Shown here: one piece after another, positions 32,460 through 32,594 of the stretch
How the letters are laid out: the number at the start of each line of letters is the position of its first letter
Numbering within the stretch: the first letter of the stretch is position 1
DNA from: Pirellulales bacterium
Lineage (GTDB): Bacteria > Planctomycetota > Planctomycetia > Pirellulales > UBA1268
DNA length: 32,594 nt
Assembly: GCA_016779265.1 (NCBI GenBank)
Contig: JADHNY010000037.1
Location: forward strand, 1-32,594
Direction of reading: 5' to 3'
Notes under the pieces: generated by a model
Seen by the model: the letters and a program-made list of their open reading frames with translations, nothing else
Told to the model about the DNA's origin: nothing
Database searches by the model: none
Position numbers and translations under genes: made by a program

Positions 32460-32594
32460 TGCCCCCCCTTAAATGTCGCCACTTTCAGAGAGAGAATTTC
32501 TTGCGGTGCAAACCAAGGGAGTGCAAGAGATGCCACGAGGGAAGAAGTTCACGGCGGAGCAGATCATCGGGAAGCTCCGCAAGGCCGAAACTGG
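32460..32594 (+). mobile_element. IS3-family insertion sequence, left end (partial)
   Basis: The start of an IS3-family transposase OrfA (from 32530) and a leader rich in C-runs (TGCCCCCCCTTAAATGTCGCC) suggest the left terminal inverted repeat begins near here. IS3 ends begin with TG; TG at 32460 or 32449 are both possible. The right end is outside the window, so neither the repeat nor a target duplication can be checked. Confidence 0.5.
32530..32594 (+). CDS. IS3-family transposase OrfA, N-terminal fragment (cut by window edge)
   Basis: ATG 32530 with AAGGGAG 8 nt upstream opens a frame beginning MPRGKKFTAEQIIGKLRKAE, the typical start of the helix-turn-helix OrfA of IS3-family transposases (IS407/ISRso-like KFTxEQIIxxLREAE). 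Only 21 complete codons are in the window. OrfA and the programmed-frameshift product OrfAB would continue to the right. Confidence 0.85.
   Translation, partial: MPRGKKFTAEQIIGKLRKAET

Overview
The window looks like a chromosomal segment from a GC-rich member of the Planctomycetota. The assignment rests on the dense set of families that are typical of, and largely expanded in, that phylum: PSD1-type proteins (planctomycete cytochrome C plus DUF1549 and DUF1553), the DUF1587/1592/1588/1585/1595 'PSD3' type, DUF1501, DUF1552, MJ0042-like zinc ribbons fused to membrane or unknown domains, and a Ser/Thr kinase with a C-terminal extracytoplasmic domain. I cannot place it below phylum with confidence.

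Layout. (1) Left edge, minus strand: a PSD1 protein (101-2989) followed 5 nt later by the first 31 codons of a Tat-exported protein cut by the window edge (<1-95), probably DUF1501. (2) A 219-bp divergent intergenic region holds a 14-bp near-palindrome that is a candidate GntR operator. (3) A plus-strand cluster of about 19.5 kb (3209-22762) may be one operon or two: GntR/FCD regulator, PSD1, DUF1501, PSD3-type, DUF1552, then after a 114-bp gap DUF1549/DUF1553 with Big_2-like domains, a PPC-domain protein, and a cytochrome/WD40/coiled-coil protein. Several joints are start/stop overlaps (GTGA or ATGA), indicating translational coupling. (4) A convergent minus-strand DUF1501 gene and a DUF308 membrane protein. 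(5) A Ser/Thr kinase and a small monoheme c-type protein on plus. (6) An HD-domain phosphohydrolase and a zinc-ribbon membrane protein on minus, divergent from a second zinc-ribbon protein on plus. (7) A tandem-ACT protein (minus), a YbgC-like thioesterase (plus) and, at the right edge, the start of an IS3-family transposase OrfA.

How the genes may work together. The core of the window is an envelope system. Sec-type secreted proteins with CxxCH heme-binding motifs alternate with Tat-type secreted DUF1501/DUF1552 proteins; DUF1501 belongs to the alkaline phosphatase/sulfatase superfamily. Four Tat-exported proteins and five cytochrome-motif proteins lie within 24 kb. A metabolite-responsive GntR/FCD regulator heads the main cluster and is translationally coupled to its first structural gene. 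The last two genes of the cluster both carry long Ala-rich coiled coils, and one places its coil between two WD40 propellers, suggesting a scaffold. The substrate is not evident from sequence. Polysaccharide or sulfated glycan breakdown is a common conjecture for these families, but no glycoside hydrolase, sulfatase or transporter is present here to support it. No tRNA, rRNA, CRISPR array or stretch of more than 300 bases without a gene was seen.
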